DNA of 64,000 bases from Streptomyces eurythermus (GCF_014649115.1 NZ_BMSK01000007.1:1-64000); one strand, 5' to 3'. Positions 25,760-33,759 are shown, counted from the first letter of the stretch. The notes: generated by a model from the letters alone, not told the origin. A program made the numbers and translations.

Positions 25760-25819
25760 GCGGCGGCCCCTCTCTTCCCGTCCGGCCCGGCCCAGGCGGC
25801 ATGACACCGGCGCGGCGCC

Positions 25820-25849
25820 AGGCTATGGGCTGGGTATCGGGTTCGACAA
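25820..25849 (-). promoter_or_regulatory. Promoter of the ROK regulator gene
   Basis: On the minus strand, TTGTCG (25844-25849) and TAGCCT (25820-25825) are separated by 18 bp. The -35 lies within AACCCCTTGTCGAA, a motif also covering the -35 of the importer operon 1.4 kb away. Shared control by the ROK protein is inferred. Confidence 0.5.
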
Positions 25850-25910
25850 GGGGTTAGGAAAGGGGGTGGAGGAAGTGCGGCGGTCCGCCCGTGCAGGTCG
25901 GCGTGGCAGA

Positions 25911-25990
25911 CCGGTCCTTCCGCACGGCGGGTTGGCCCGTCGCCGTGGCGGGCCGGTCCTTCCCCACCGTGGGTCGGCCGGTCGCCGTGC
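25911..25990. repeat. Short minisatellite (about 42-bp unit, two copies)
   Basis: CCGGTCCTTCC occurs at 25911 and again at 25953, with the following GTGG/GCGGGTTGG...GTCGCCGTG pattern repeated imperfectly. It fills the intergenic DNA between the ROK promoter and the aldO terminator. It is not obviously derived from the end of aldO. Confidence 0.5.
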
Positions 25991-26001
25991 CTGGCCGACC
26001 C
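25971..26001 (-). terminator. Hairpin terminator after aldO
   Basis: GGGTCGGCC (25971-25979) pairs perfectly with GGCCGACCC (25993-26001) across a 13-nt loop, ending 11 nt from the aldO stop. It would stop aldO transcription before the ROK promoter. Confidence 0.65.
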
Positions 26002-26011
26002 ACCGTTGCCG

Positions 26012-27265
26012 TCACTCCCCGAGGAGATCCCGCACGAAGCCGTTGGTGAACGTACCCGCCGGGTCCAGCGCGCGGGCCAGCGCGCGGAAGTCGGCGAGCC
26101 GGGCGTACCGGTCGCGGAGGTCCGCCGCCGGGATGCCGAAGACCTTTCCCCAGTGCGGGCGCGGATCGAACGGGGCCAGTGCCTCCTCCAGCCGGCGCAC
26201 CACCGGCAGCACCGCCGGCTCGTCGCGCACCCAGGTGAAGTGCAGCGCGACCGAGTCCCGGGCGTGGGCGGGGCTGAGCCACTGCGCGTCGGCGGCGATC
26301 GTGCGCACCTCACAGATCTGGAGCACCCCGGCGACCGTCTCCCGGATGGCGTCCACCGCGTGCAGCGCGTCCAGCGCGGCCACGCGCGGCAGCAGGTACT
26401 CCGACTGGATCTCCTCGCCGTTGCTGGGCGTGAACTCGGCCCGGAAGTGCGGCAGTCGCTCGTGCCAGGGCCCCGGCACCCCCAACTGACGCGTGCAGTT
26501 GGCGGCGGGCATCCCCGGCACCGGATGCAGCGCCTCGGTCGCCGGCTCCGCCCACGGGAAGTCCACCGCCGGCTGATCGGTCCGGCGCTTGACCCACACC
26601 TGCCTGAAGCCCGGCCGCCGCCAGTCGGTGAACAGGCTCACGCTGTACGCCGACCCCGCCACCGCCTCGAAGTCCAGCCCCTCCAGCGGCAGATCGGTGA
26701 ACACGTGCTGCTCGACCTCGTAGGCCGGTTCCAGGTCCAGGGTGAGGGCGGTGACCACACCGAGGGCGCCGAGCGAGGTCACGGCGCCGTCGAAGCGGGC
26801 GTCCCCGCGGCCTGTCGTGACCGTCGAGCCGTCGGCGGTGAGCAGCTCCACCTCCCGCACGGCCACCGCGAGGGGAGCGTTGTGCACCCCGGAGCCATGG
26901 GTGCCGGTCGCCACCGAGCCCGCCACCGAGATGTGCGGCAGCGAGGCCATGTTGGGCAGGGCGAGCCCCCGGGCGTGCACCGCCTGGGCGAGTTCGGCGT
27001 ACCGGACGCCCCCGGACACCCGGACCGTACGGGCCGCGGTGTCCACGTCGATCACCGGCGGCAGACCGGCGATCGACACCAGCACCCCCTCCTCGCCGGG
27101 GTCGGCGATCCGGTTGAAGGAGTGCCCGCTGCCCAGGACCCGCACCTTCGGGCTGCCCACCACCACCGCCCGCAGCTCCTGTACCGACCGCGGGCGGTGG
27201 AACTCCTTGACCGTGTAGGTGACGCTGCGCGCCCAGTTGGTGACCGTCTCCGTCACGTCCGTCAT
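26012..27265 (-). CDS. aldO: Alditol oxidase (FAD-dependent, AldO type)
   Basis: 417 residues. The sequence closely follows what I recall of S. coelicolor AldO, which oxidises xylitol, sorbitol and other alditols to aldoses with production of H2O2. The FAD domain has VRVLGSGHSFN with His48 at the position that carries covalent FAD, and LPHISVAGSVATGTHGSG. The C-terminal substrate domain contains MPAANCTRQLGVPGPWHERL, HFRAEFTPSNGEE, EVRTIAADAQWLSPA and RPHWGKVF. It is monocistronic and divergent from a 2-hydroxyacid dehydrogenase. It sits next to the ROK/sugar block, fitting polyol use. Confidence 0.92.
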   Translation of the reverse strand: MTDVTETVTNWARSVTYTVKEFHRPRSVQELRAVVVGSPKVRVLGSGHSFNRIADPGEEGVLVSIAGLPPVIDVDTAARTVRVSGGVRYAELAQAVHARGLALPNMASLPHISVAGSVATGTHGSGVHNAPLAVAVREVELLTADGSTVTTGRGDARFDGAVTSLGALGVVTALTLDLEPAYEVEQHVFTDLPLEGLDFEAVAGSAYSVSLFTDWRRPGFRQVWVKRRTDQPAVDFPWAEPATEALHPVPGMPAANCTRQLGVPGPWHERLPHFRAEFTPSNGEEIQSEYLLPRVAALDALHAVDAIRETVAGVLQICEVRTIAADAQWLSPAHARDSVALHFTWVRDEPAVLPVVRRLEEALAPFDPRPHWGKVFGIPAADLRDRYARLADFRALARALDPAGTFTNGFVRDLLGE

Positions 27266-27367
27266 CCTGTCTCCCGCAAGTCGTGATCCATTGACCCTCT
27301 CATCGGCCGGGACCTACCGTAGAGAACGGTTGCTGTCCGTGCGTCACCGAGCCGGGAGGCCCTTTCC

Positions 27368-28375
27368 TTGACCGAGCGGCCCCGCGCCCTGTTCGCCATG
27401 ACAGCCCGGAACGTGCCGGAGGTGTTCCCGCCGAAGCTGCTGGAGCGGCTGCGGGCGTGCGTGGACGTCGATCCCGCCCTGGTCGCCGAGGACTTCACCG
27501 AGCCCCGGGTACGGGAAGCGCTCGCCCGGACCGAGATCCTCATCACCGGCTGGGGCTGCCCCCGCCTGGACCCGGACGTCCTGGACGCGGCCCCCCGCCT
27601 GCGGGCCGTGCTGCACGCGGCCGGCTCGGTCAAGGGGTTCACCACCCCCGAGGTGTGGCGGCGGGGCATCACCGTCTCCTCGGCCGCCGAGGCCAACGCC
27701 CTGCCCGTCGCCGAGTACACCCTGGCCATGATCCTGCTCGCCGGCAAGGACGTCTTCGCCCTCCGCGACGAGACGCGCGCCCGGCGCGCCTTCCCCTACG
27801 ACGGCATCCTCCCCGGCATCGGCAACCACGGCCGCCGCGTCGGCGTCGTCGGCGCCTCCCGGGTCGGCCGCCGCCTGATCGAGCTGCTCCGCCCGCACGA
27901 CCTCGACGTCACGCTCGCCGACCCGTACGTGGACGCCGCCGAGGCCGCCCGGCTCGGCGTACGGCTGCTGCCGCTGGACGACCTGCTGCGCACCTGCGAC
28001 ATCGTCAGCCTGCACGCGCCGCGGACCGCCGAGACCCACCGGCTGATCGACGCCCGCCGGCTCGGCCTGATGCGCGACGGAGCCGTGCTGATCAACACCG
28101 CGCGCGGTGCCCTGGTCGACCACGAGGCGCTGATCGCGCACCTGCGCTCCGGACGGCTGAGCGCCGTCCTGGACGTGACCGACCCCGAGCCGCTGCCCGC
28201 CGGCTCCGCGCTGTACGACCTGCCGAACGCCTTCGTCACCCCGCACCTGGCGGGCTCGCTGGGCAACGAGGTGGCCCGCCTCGGCCGGGCGATGGTGGAG
28301 GAGGCCGAGCGGCTGTCGTCCGGCGAGGCACTGCGGCACAGGGTCGACGAGACGGTACTGGAACGCACGGCCTGA
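27368..28375 (+). CDS. D-isomer-specific 2-hydroxyacid dehydrogenase
   Basis: 335 residues of the phosphoglycerate/hydroxypyruvate reductase family. The nucleotide fold has VGVVGASRVGRRLIELL, with the GxGxxG motif altered to GASRVG (residues 162-167). The catalytic Arg is in INTARGALVD, the Glu in DVTDPEPLP and the His in VTPHLAGSLGNEV. It would interconvert 2-oxo and D-2-hydroxy acids with NAD(P)H. The TTG start at 27368 has GGGAGG about 9 nt upstream. It is divergent from aldO. The natural substrate cannot be deduced. Confidence 0.85.
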   Translation: MTERPRALFAMTARNVPEVFPPKLLERLRACVDVDPALVAEDFTEPRVREALARTEILITGWGCPRLDPDVLDAAPRLRAVLHAAGSVKGFTTPEVWRRGITVSSAAEANALPVAEYTLAMILLAGKDVFALRDETRARRAFPYDGILPGIGNHGRRVGVVGASRVGRRLIELLRPHDLDVTLADPYVDAAEAARLGVRLLPLDDLLRTCDIVSLHAPRTAETHRLIDARRLGLMRDGAVLINTARGALVDHEALIAHLRSGRLSAVLDVTDPEPLPAGSALYDLPNAFVTPHLAGSLGNEVARLGRAMVEEAERLSSGEALRHRVDETVLERTA

Positions 28376-28436
28376 ACACCGACGGCGGCAACGAGTCCCG
28401 TCGTCCGTTCGGCAAGGTGCGGGGGAATCCGCTCTG

Positions 28437-28523
28437 GGGCGCCCGCGTACCCGAACCCGGCACTGCCGCCCGGCACCGTGGTCCCCGAACACAGTGCGCG
28501 CCGGGCGGGGACCCGGCACGGCG
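28437..28523 (+). repeat. Extra copy of the 3' end of the flavin-split-barrel gene (copy 1 of 2)
   Basis: 87 bp starting GGGGCGCCCGCGTACCCG recur with a few differences at 28877-28961. In the right frame this copy encodes NPALPPGTVVPEHSARRAG, the expected C-terminus of the PPOX-type protein whose remnant lies just downstream. Copy 2 has a 2-nt deletion against copy 1. The copies flank the pseudogene, as left by a tandem duplication followed by an internal deletion. Confidence 0.75.
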
Positions 28524-28963
28524 GGCGGCCTCCCGGTCTGCGTGACCGTCACCCACGTCGACGGGCTGGTCCTCGCCCGCTCCGTGTTCGAGCACGGGGT
28601 GAACCACCGCAGCGCCATGATCCACGGCGACGCGCGCAAGGTCACCGACCCCGGGAAGAAGCTGGAGGGGCTGCGCCGGCTCACCGGGCACGCCACCCCC
28701 GGACAGTGGTCCTGCGCCCGCCGCCCGAACCGCAGGGAACCCGCCGCCACCACCGTCCTCGCCCTCTCCCTCGAAGAGGCGTCCGTCAAGATCCGCACCG
28801 GCGCCCCCGACGACGGCGACGGCCCCGACGCCGCGCTCGGCCTGTGGGCCGGCGTCCGGCCGCTGACCGGGGCCTGGGGCGCCCCCGTACCCGGCCCGGA
28901 CTGCCGCCCGGCACCGCCGTACCCGACCGCATCGCGCGCCGGGCGGGGACCCGGCACGGCTGA
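28523..28963 (+). pseudogene. Pyridoxamine 5'-phosphate-oxidase-like (FMN split barrel) gene remnant
   Basis: The frame reads VCVTVTHVDGLVLARSVFEH, then NHRSAMIHGDARKVTDPGKK, LEGLRRLTGHATPGQW and LALSLEEASVKIRTGAPDD. This matches the middle and C-terminal parts of flavin-nucleotide-binding split-barrel proteins. The N-terminal third is missing, and the gene end has a 2-nt deletion near 28890 that shifts ALPPGTAVPDRIARRAG into another frame. It is fused on its 5' side to a copy of its own 3' end. It is therefore a rearranged pseudogene. No ribosome site is seen. Confidence 0.75.
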
Positions 28964-29021
28964 CGTCCGGGCGGGGGCATACGGTGTGATCCGTACGCCT
29001 GAACCGGGAGGAGAAAGACGA

Positions 29022-30380
29022 ATGGGCAGTCGTACCGCGCTGGTCGAGGATCTGATGCAGCGGTTCCCGCACGTCCCGCGGGAAGCCGTCTTCAAAGAGG
29101 ACCTGCTGCGGGGCGGTGTCGCCTTCGACAAGTCCGCCCTGAGCGATACCGCCAACGAGGCGGCCGGGGACGTCAAGCCGAAGTCCTACTTCATCTTCTC
29201 CTTCGACCACGGCACCCTGCCCGAGCTGGGCGAGGCCGCGCTGCGCCGGCCCCCGGAGGAGATCATCCTCACCGGCGGCCCGTACGACCTGCGGCGCACC
29301 GTCGTCTCCGTACGGGTGAACCCCACCTCGCCGTACCGGGTCGCCGCCGACGAGGAGGGGCTGCTCGGGCTCTACCTCGACGGCACGCGCATCGCCGACG
29401 TCGGCGTCCCGCCGATGCCCGAGTACTACCGGCACACCCTGTCCAACGGGAAGTCCGTGATGGAGGTCGCACCGACCATCCAGTGGGGCTACCTGATCTA
29501 TCTCACCGTCTTCCGGGTCTGCCAGTACTTCGGCGCCAAGGAGGAGTGCCAGTACTGCGACATCAACCACAACTGGCGCCAGCACAAGGCGGCCGGGCGG
29601 CCGTACACCGGGGTCAAGGACGTCGAGGAGGTCCTCGAGGCCCTGGAGATCATCGACCGGTACGACACCCAGAAGGCGTCCACCGCCTACACCCTCACCG
29701 GCGGCGCGATCACGTCCAAGGTCGCGGGCCGGGACGAGGCCGACTTCTACGGCCACTACGCCAAGGCCATCGAGGAGCGCTTCCCGGGCCGCTGGATCGG
29801 CAAGGTCGTCGCCCAAGCGCTGCCCAAGGCGGACGTACAGCGGTTCAAGGACTACGGCGTGCAGATCTACCACCCCAACTTCGAGGTGTGGGACCGCCGG
29901 CTGTTCGAGCTGTACTGCCCCGGCAAGGAGCGCTACGTCGGCCGGGACGAGTGGCACCGCCGCATCCTGGACTCCGCCGAGGTCTTCGGCGCGCGCAACG
30001 TCATCCCGAACTTCGTGGCGGGCGTGGAGATGGCCGAGCCCTTCGGCTTCACCACCGTGGACGAGGCCATCGCCTCCACCACCGAGGGCCTGCGCTTCTT
30101 CATGTCCCACGGCATCACGCCCCGCTTCACCACCTGGTGCCCGGAGCCCACCACCCCGCTCGGCAAGGCCAACCCGCAGGGCGCGCCGCTGGAGTACCAC
30201 ATCCGCCTGCTGGAGGCCTACCGGCAGACCATGGACGACTTCGGCCTGTCCTCCCCGCCCGGCTACGGCCCGCCCGGACCCGGCCGCGCCGTGTTCTCCG
30301 TCAGCTCCTTCATGGACAGCCTGCCCGCGGACGAACCGGACGGTGAGCGACTCGACGGGGCGGCGTCCGCGGCGAGTTGA
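29022..30380 (+). CDS. Radical SAM enzyme of unknown function
   Basis: 452 residues. The radical SAM cluster cysteines fit C167, C176 and C179 (CQYFGAKEECQYC), a CX8CX2C spacing longer than the usual CX3CX2C. An N-terminal domain of about 150 residues precedes it (PEEIILTGGPYDLRRTVVSV). Downstream barrel elements include STAYTLTGGAIT, GVQIYHPNFEVWD, ARNVIPNFVAGVEMAEPFGF and TPRFTTWCPEPTTPLGKANP. The ATG at 29022 has GGGAGGAG with 8 nt spacing. The substrate is unknown. It is followed, 109 nt later, by a 23-codon gene with its own promoter and then rsgA. A peptide- or RNA-modifying role is only a guess. Confidence 0.85.
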   Translation: MGSRTALVEDLMQRFPHVPREAVFKEDLLRGGVAFDKSALSDTANEAAGDVKPKSYFIFSFDHGTLPELGEAALRRPPEEIILTGGPYDLRRTVVSVRVNPTSPYRVAADEEGLLGLYLDGTRIADVGVPPMPEYYRHTLSNGKSVMEVAPTIQWGYLIYLTVFRVCQYFGAKEECQYCDINHNWRQHKAAGRPYTGVKDVEEVLEALEIIDRYDTQKASTAYTLTGGAITSKVAGRDEADFYGHYAKAIEERFPGRWIGKVVAQALPKADVQRFKDYGVQIYHPNFEVWDRRLFELYCPGKERYVGRDEWHRRILDSAEVFGARNVIPNFVAGVEMAEPFGFTTVDEAIASTTEGLRFFMSHGITPRFTTWCPEPTTPLGKANPQGAPLEYHIRLLEAYRQTMDDFGLSSPPGYGPPGPGRAVFSVSSFMDSLPADEPDGERLDGAASAAS

Positions 30381-30399
30381 GGAGCCGGGAGAAAATCCT

Positions 30400-30430
30400 T
30401 TGACGCACGGCCCCGGCCGCGGGCTAGAGT
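30400..30430 (+). promoter_or_regulatory. Strong consensus promoter for the 23-codon gene
   Basis: TTGACG at 30400-30405 and TAGAGT at 30425-30430 are 19 bp apart, among the best promoter-like pairs in the window. The expected start near 30437 gives a leader of about 52 nt with a small hairpin (CACGCC...GGCGTG) before GAGGAGGT. Confidence 0.65.
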
Positions 30431-30488
30431 TGGGCCACACGCCGAGGTGGCGTGCGAACGACGAGTGAGAACGAGGAGGTGTCGACCG

Positions 30489-30560
30489 ATGGCTGTCACT
30501 GTGCTGGGCGCTGCCCTCATCCAGGAACTCCTCAAGTCCACCTCCGTGGCCACCGGCTGA
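30489..30560 (+). CDS. 23-residue small protein or leader peptide between the radical SAM gene and rsgA
   Basis: ATG at 30489 is preceded by a near-perfect ribosome site, GAGGAGGT at 30473-30480, spacing 8 nt. The peptide begins MAVTVLGAALIQ, continues with ELLK and ends STSVATG. It is amphipathic to hydrophobic with one Lys and one Glu. It has its own strong promoter 60 nt upstream. Its stop lies 57 nt before the rsgA TTG start, and the rsgA ribosome site between them can pair in a hairpin. It may be a regulatory leader ORF for rsgA, a small membrane-active protein, or a substrate of the neighbouring radical SAM enzyme. The promoter and ribosome site make translation likely; the role is unknown. 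Confidence 0.6.
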   Translation: MAVTVLGAALIQELLKSTSVATG

Positions 30561-30595
30561 ACCCACCGCGCGTCGTGCGCGTGTGTCCGGGGCCG

Positions 30596-30608
30596 CCCTT
30601 GTGAAGGG
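30596..30608 (+). promoter_or_regulatory. rsgA: Hairpin sequestering the rsgA Shine-Dalgarno
   Basis: CCCTT (30596-30600) can pair with AAGGG (30604-30608), which is the rsgA ribosome-binding site, across a 3-nt GTG loop. A second hairpin, CGCGC-GTCGT-GCGCG at about 30568-30582, lies between it and the small-ORF stop. Ribosomes ending the small ORF could change this folding, so translational coupling is plausible. Confidence 0.45.
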
Positions 30609-30617
30609 TCTCTCCCG

Positions 30618-31712
30618 TTGTCTTCCACCTCTGCTGTGTTCTCCGCGCTCGCTCCCTACGGCTGGGACGAGGACTGGGCCGCCGCGTTCGCCCCGTACGA
30701 GGCCGACGGGCTGGTGCCCGGCCGGGTCGTGCGGGTCGACCGGGGCCAGTGTGACGTCGTCACCGCGGCCGGCACCGTCCGGGCCGACACCGAGTACGTC
30801 GTGCCCCGCGACCCGATGAAGGTCGTGTGCACCGGGGACTGGGTCGCCGTCGACCCCGACGGCGACCCGCGCTACGCCCGCGCCTACCTGCCCCGCCGCA
30901 CCGCCTTCGTCCGCTCCACCTCCTCCAAGCGGTCCGAGGGACAGATCCTCGCCGCCAATGTCGACCACGCCGTCGTCGCCGTGTCCCTCGCCGTGGAACT
31001 CGACCTCGGCCGCGTCGAACGGTTCCTCGCCCTCGCCTGGGAGTCCGGCGCCCAGCCCGTCGTCGTCCTCACCAAGGCCGACCTCGTGCCCGACCCGGTC
31101 ACCCTCGCCCACCTGGTGCGGGACGTGGAGACGAGCGCGCCCGGCGTGCCCGTGATCGGCGTCAGCGCCCTGCACGGCGACGGGCTCGACGTGCTCGTGG
31201 CACTCGTCGGCTCCGGTACGAGCGTGCTGCTCGGCCAGTCCGGCGCCGGCAAGTCCACCCTCGCCAACGCGCTCGTCGGCGCGGACGTCATGGACGTACA
31301 GGCCGCCCGGGACGTCGACGGCAAGGGCCGGCACACCACCACCACCCGCAACCTGCTCCCTCTGCCCACCGGCGGGGTCCTCATCGACACCCCCGGGCTG
31401 CGCGGTGTCGGCCTCTACGACGCGGAGGGCGGCGTCGGACAGGTCTTCGCCGAGATCGAGGAGCTCGCCGAGGGGTGCCGGTTCCACGACTGCGCCCACG
31501 AGAGCGAGCCGGGGTGCGCGGTGCGCGCCGCCGTGGCCGACGGCCGTCTTCCCGAGCGCCGGCTGGACAGCTACCGCAAGCTGATGCGGGAGAACCAGTG
31601 GATCGCCGCCAAGACCGACGCCCGGGTCCGCGCGGAACTCCGCCGGGACTGGAAGCGGAAGGGCGCCGAGGGCAGGGCGGCGATGGAGGCCAAGCGCGGC
31701 CGCTGGAGCTAG
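30618..31712 (+). CDS. rsgA: Ribosome small-subunit-dependent GTPase A
   Basis: 364 residues with the circularly permuted GTPase order of RsgA/YjeQ: an N-terminal OB-fold, then G4 TKAD at residues 152-155, G5-like GVSALHGDG, P-loop GQSGAGKST near 206-214, switch GKGRHTTTT and DTPGLRG. The C-terminal zinc site uses C287, C292, H294 and C300. It assists late maturation of the 30S subunit. The TTG start at 30618 has GAAGGG upstream, within a potential hairpin. It follows the 23-codon gene and may be controlled by it. Confidence 0.92.
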   Translation: MSSTSAVFSALAPYGWDEDWAAAFAPYEADGLVPGRVVRVDRGQCDVVTAAGTVRADTEYVVPRDPMKVVCTGDWVAVDPDGDPRYARAYLPRRTAFVRSTSSKRSEGQILAANVDHAVVAVSLAVELDLGRVERFLALAWESGAQPVVVLTKADLVPDPVTLAHLVRDVETSAPGVPVIGVSALHGDGLDVLVALVGSGTSVLLGQSGAGKSTLANALVGADVMDVQAARDVDGKGRHTTTTRNLLPLPTGGVLIDTPGLRGVGLYDAEGGVGQVFAEIEELAEGCRFHDCAHESEPGCAVRAAVADGRLPERRLDSYRKLMRENQWIAAKTDARVRAELRRDWKRKGAEGRAAMEAKRGRWS

Positions 31713-31764
31713 GTGTCCGATTCCCGCTGGCCCCGTCCCTCCCGTGCGGCCCACACTGGGACAC

Positions 31765-33162
31765 GTGAAGGACGAAGACAGCAGGTACGAGGCGGTACGC
31801 AGCCGGGACGCGCGGTTCGACGGAGTGTTCTTCTTCGCCGTCGAGACCACCGGCATCTACTGCCGTCCCAGCTGCCCGGCCGTGCCGCCGAAACGGCACA
31901 ACGTACGGTTCTTCGCGACGGCCGCCGCCGCGCAGCGCTCCGGTTTCCGGGCCTGCCGGCGGTGCCGGCCGGACGCCGTGCCCGGCTCGGCCGAGTGGAA
32001 CGTCCGCGCGGACGTCACCGGCCGGGCCATGCGCCTGATCGCCGACGGCGTCGTGGACCGCGAGGGCGTCGCCGGGCTCGCCGCGCGGCTCGGCTACAGC
32101 GCCCGGCAGGTGCAGCGCCAGCTCACCGCCGAACTGGGGGCCGGACCCGTGGCGCTCGCCCGGACCCAGCGCGCGCACACCGCGCGCGTGCTGCTCCAGA
32201 CCACCGGACTGCCGGTGACCGAGATCGCTTTCGCGTCCGGTTTCAACAGCCTCCGCCAGTTCAACGACACCATCCGCGAGGTCTACGCCGCGACCCCGAC
32301 CGAGCTGCGGGCCGCCGCCGGCGGGGACCGGGCCGCCCGCCGGGCCACCCCCGGCACGGGCATCCCGCTCCGGCTCGCCCACCGCGGCCCCTACCAGGCG
32401 GCGGCCGTCTTCGACCAGCTCGCCCGGGAGGCCGTCCCCGGCGTCGAGGAGGTGACCGGCGCGCCCGGCGCCCGCACCTACCGGCGCACCCTGCGGCTGC
32501 CCTACGGCACCGGGATCGCCGCCGTCCGGGAACGCGTCCACGGCACCCGGTCCCGCGGCGGAACCCACCCGGGCGGCTGGCTCGACGCCCGGCTGCGCCT
32601 CACCGACCCCAGGGACCTCACCACCGCCGTGCAGCGACTGCGCCGGCTGTTCGACCTCGACGCCGACCCGTACGCGGTCGACGAACGGCTCGGCGCCGAC
32701 CCCCGGCTCGCCCCGCTCGTCGCCGCCCGCCCCGGGCTGCGCTCGCCCGGCGCCGTGGACCCACTGGAGCCCGCCGTGCGCGCCCTGGCCGGCGCCGGAG
32801 GCGCCGGGGAACTGGTACGCCGGTACGGCAAACCGCTCGACGCGCCGCACGGCGGCCTCACCCACCTCTTCCCCGAGCCCGCCGTCCTCGCCGAGGCCGA
32901 GCCCGGCGGCCCCCTGGGCGCGCTCGCCGCCGCCCTCGCCGACGGCACCGTACGGCTCGACCCGGGCGCCGACCGGCACACCGCCGAGGAGGCCCTGCTC
33001 GCCCTGCCCGGCATGGACCCGGACACCGTCGCGACCCTCCGCGTCCGCGCCCTCGGCGACCCCGACGTCGCCCCGCCCGGCGCCGGCCTCCCCGACACCT
33101 GGCGGCCCTGGCGGTCGTACGCCGTCCGGCACCTGCGGGTGGCGGGGGAGCCGATCCCCTGA
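31765..33162 (+). CDS. Ada-type methylphosphotriester sensor fused to an AlkA-like glycosylase domain (glycosylase probably inactive)
   Basis: 465 residues. Residues about 8-70 are the Ada zinc domain with C33, C37, C64 and C67 (GIYCRPSC, then CRRC). The AraC-type DNA-binding domain follows (GYSARQVQRQLTAELG; LPVTEIAFASGFNSLRQFND). Then come AlkA-N and a HhH-GPD domain. The hairpin normally LPGIGPWTA is LPGMDPDTVA here, and the segment carrying the catalytic Asp (usual form SDLGLR plus about 20 residues) is shrunken to PPGAGLPD before WRPWRSYA. The methyl sensor and DNA binding look intact; base excision looks lost. The GTG at 31765 lies 7 nt after a CACACT -10-like box. ogt follows. Confidence 0.85.
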   Translation: MKDEDSRYEAVRSRDARFDGVFFFAVETTGIYCRPSCPAVPPKRHNVRFFATAAAAQRSGFRACRRCRPDAVPGSAEWNVRADVTGRAMRLIADGVVDREGVAGLAARLGYSARQVQRQLTAELGAGPVALARTQRAHTARVLLQTTGLPVTEIAFASGFNSLRQFNDTIREVYAATPTELRAAAGGDRAARRATPGTGIPLRLAHRGPYQAAAVFDQLAREAVPGVEEVTGAPGARTYRRTLRLPYGTGIAAVRERVHGTRSRGGTHPGGWLDARLRLTDPRDLTTAVQRLRRLFDLDADPYAVDERLGADPRLAPLVAARPGLRSPGAVDPLEPAVRALAGAGGAGELVRRYGKPLDAPHGGLTHLFPEPAVLAEAEPGGPLGALAAALADGTVRLDPGADRHTAEEALLALPGMDPDTVATLRVRALGDPDVAPPGAGLPDTWRPWRSYAVRHLRVAGEPIP

Positions 33163-33222
33163 GTGCCGGGCCCACCGGGAAGCACCGACCCCATCACCCA
33201 CGAAGCGAGGAACACCGGTCCG

Positions 33223-33759
33223 ATGACCACCGTGTACTACACCCACCTGGACGCCCCCGTCGGGCCGCTGCTGCTCACCGCGGACGCGGACGGCGCGCTC
33301 ACCTCGCTGTCCGTGCCCGGGCAGAAGGGCGGGCGGAGCGTGCGCGACGACTGGCGGGCCGACCCCGGCCCGTTCCGGGCCGCCGCCGAGCAGCTCGCCG
33401 CGTACTTCGCCGGCGAGCGGACCGAGTTCCGGCTGCCGCTGCGGGCCTCCGGCACCGAGTTCCGGCGGGCGGTGTGGGCCGCGCTGGACGAGGTGCCCTA
33501 CGGCACCACCGTCACCTACGGGGAGATCGCCGCCCGGATCGGCGCGGCCCGCGTCGCCGTGCGCGCCGTCGGCGGGGCGATCGGCGCCAACCCGCTGCTC
33601 ATCCTGCGCCCCTGCCACCGGGTGATCGGCGCGAACGGCACGCTGACCGGGTACGCGGGCGGACTCGAACGCAAACTCCGCCTGCTCACCCTGGAGGGCG
33701 CCCTCCACCCCGGGACGCCCGCACACCCGCGGGGCACGCCGTCCGGTCCCGCGGACTAG
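33223..33759 (+). CDS. ogt: Methylated-DNA-protein-cysteine S-methyltransferase
   Basis: 178 residues of the Ogt/MGMT family, which removes O6-alkyl groups from guanine in a suicide reaction. The acceptor Cys131 is in the invariant PCHRVIG. The helix-turn-helix region is TYGEIAARIG with the RAVGGAIGANP loop. The ATG at 33223 follows GCGAGGA. It lies 60 nt after the Ada-AlkA fusion gene and is probably cotranscribed with it as an alkylation response operon. Confidence 0.92.
   Translation: MTTVYYTHLDAPVGPLLLTADADGALTSLSVPGQKGGRSVRDDWRADPGPFRAAAEQLAAYFAGERTEFRLPLRASGTEFRRAVWAALDEVPYGTTVTYGEIAARIGAARVAVRAVGGAIGANPLLILRPCHRVIGANGTLTGYAGGLERKLRLLTLEGALHPGTPAHPRGTPSGPAD

Noticed and set aside
28236..31856. 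A 1206-codon minus-strand open frame
   Set aside because: It is a GC-codon shadow of the dehydrogenase, radical SAM and rsgA genes, with no domain signal and only low-complexity sequence.
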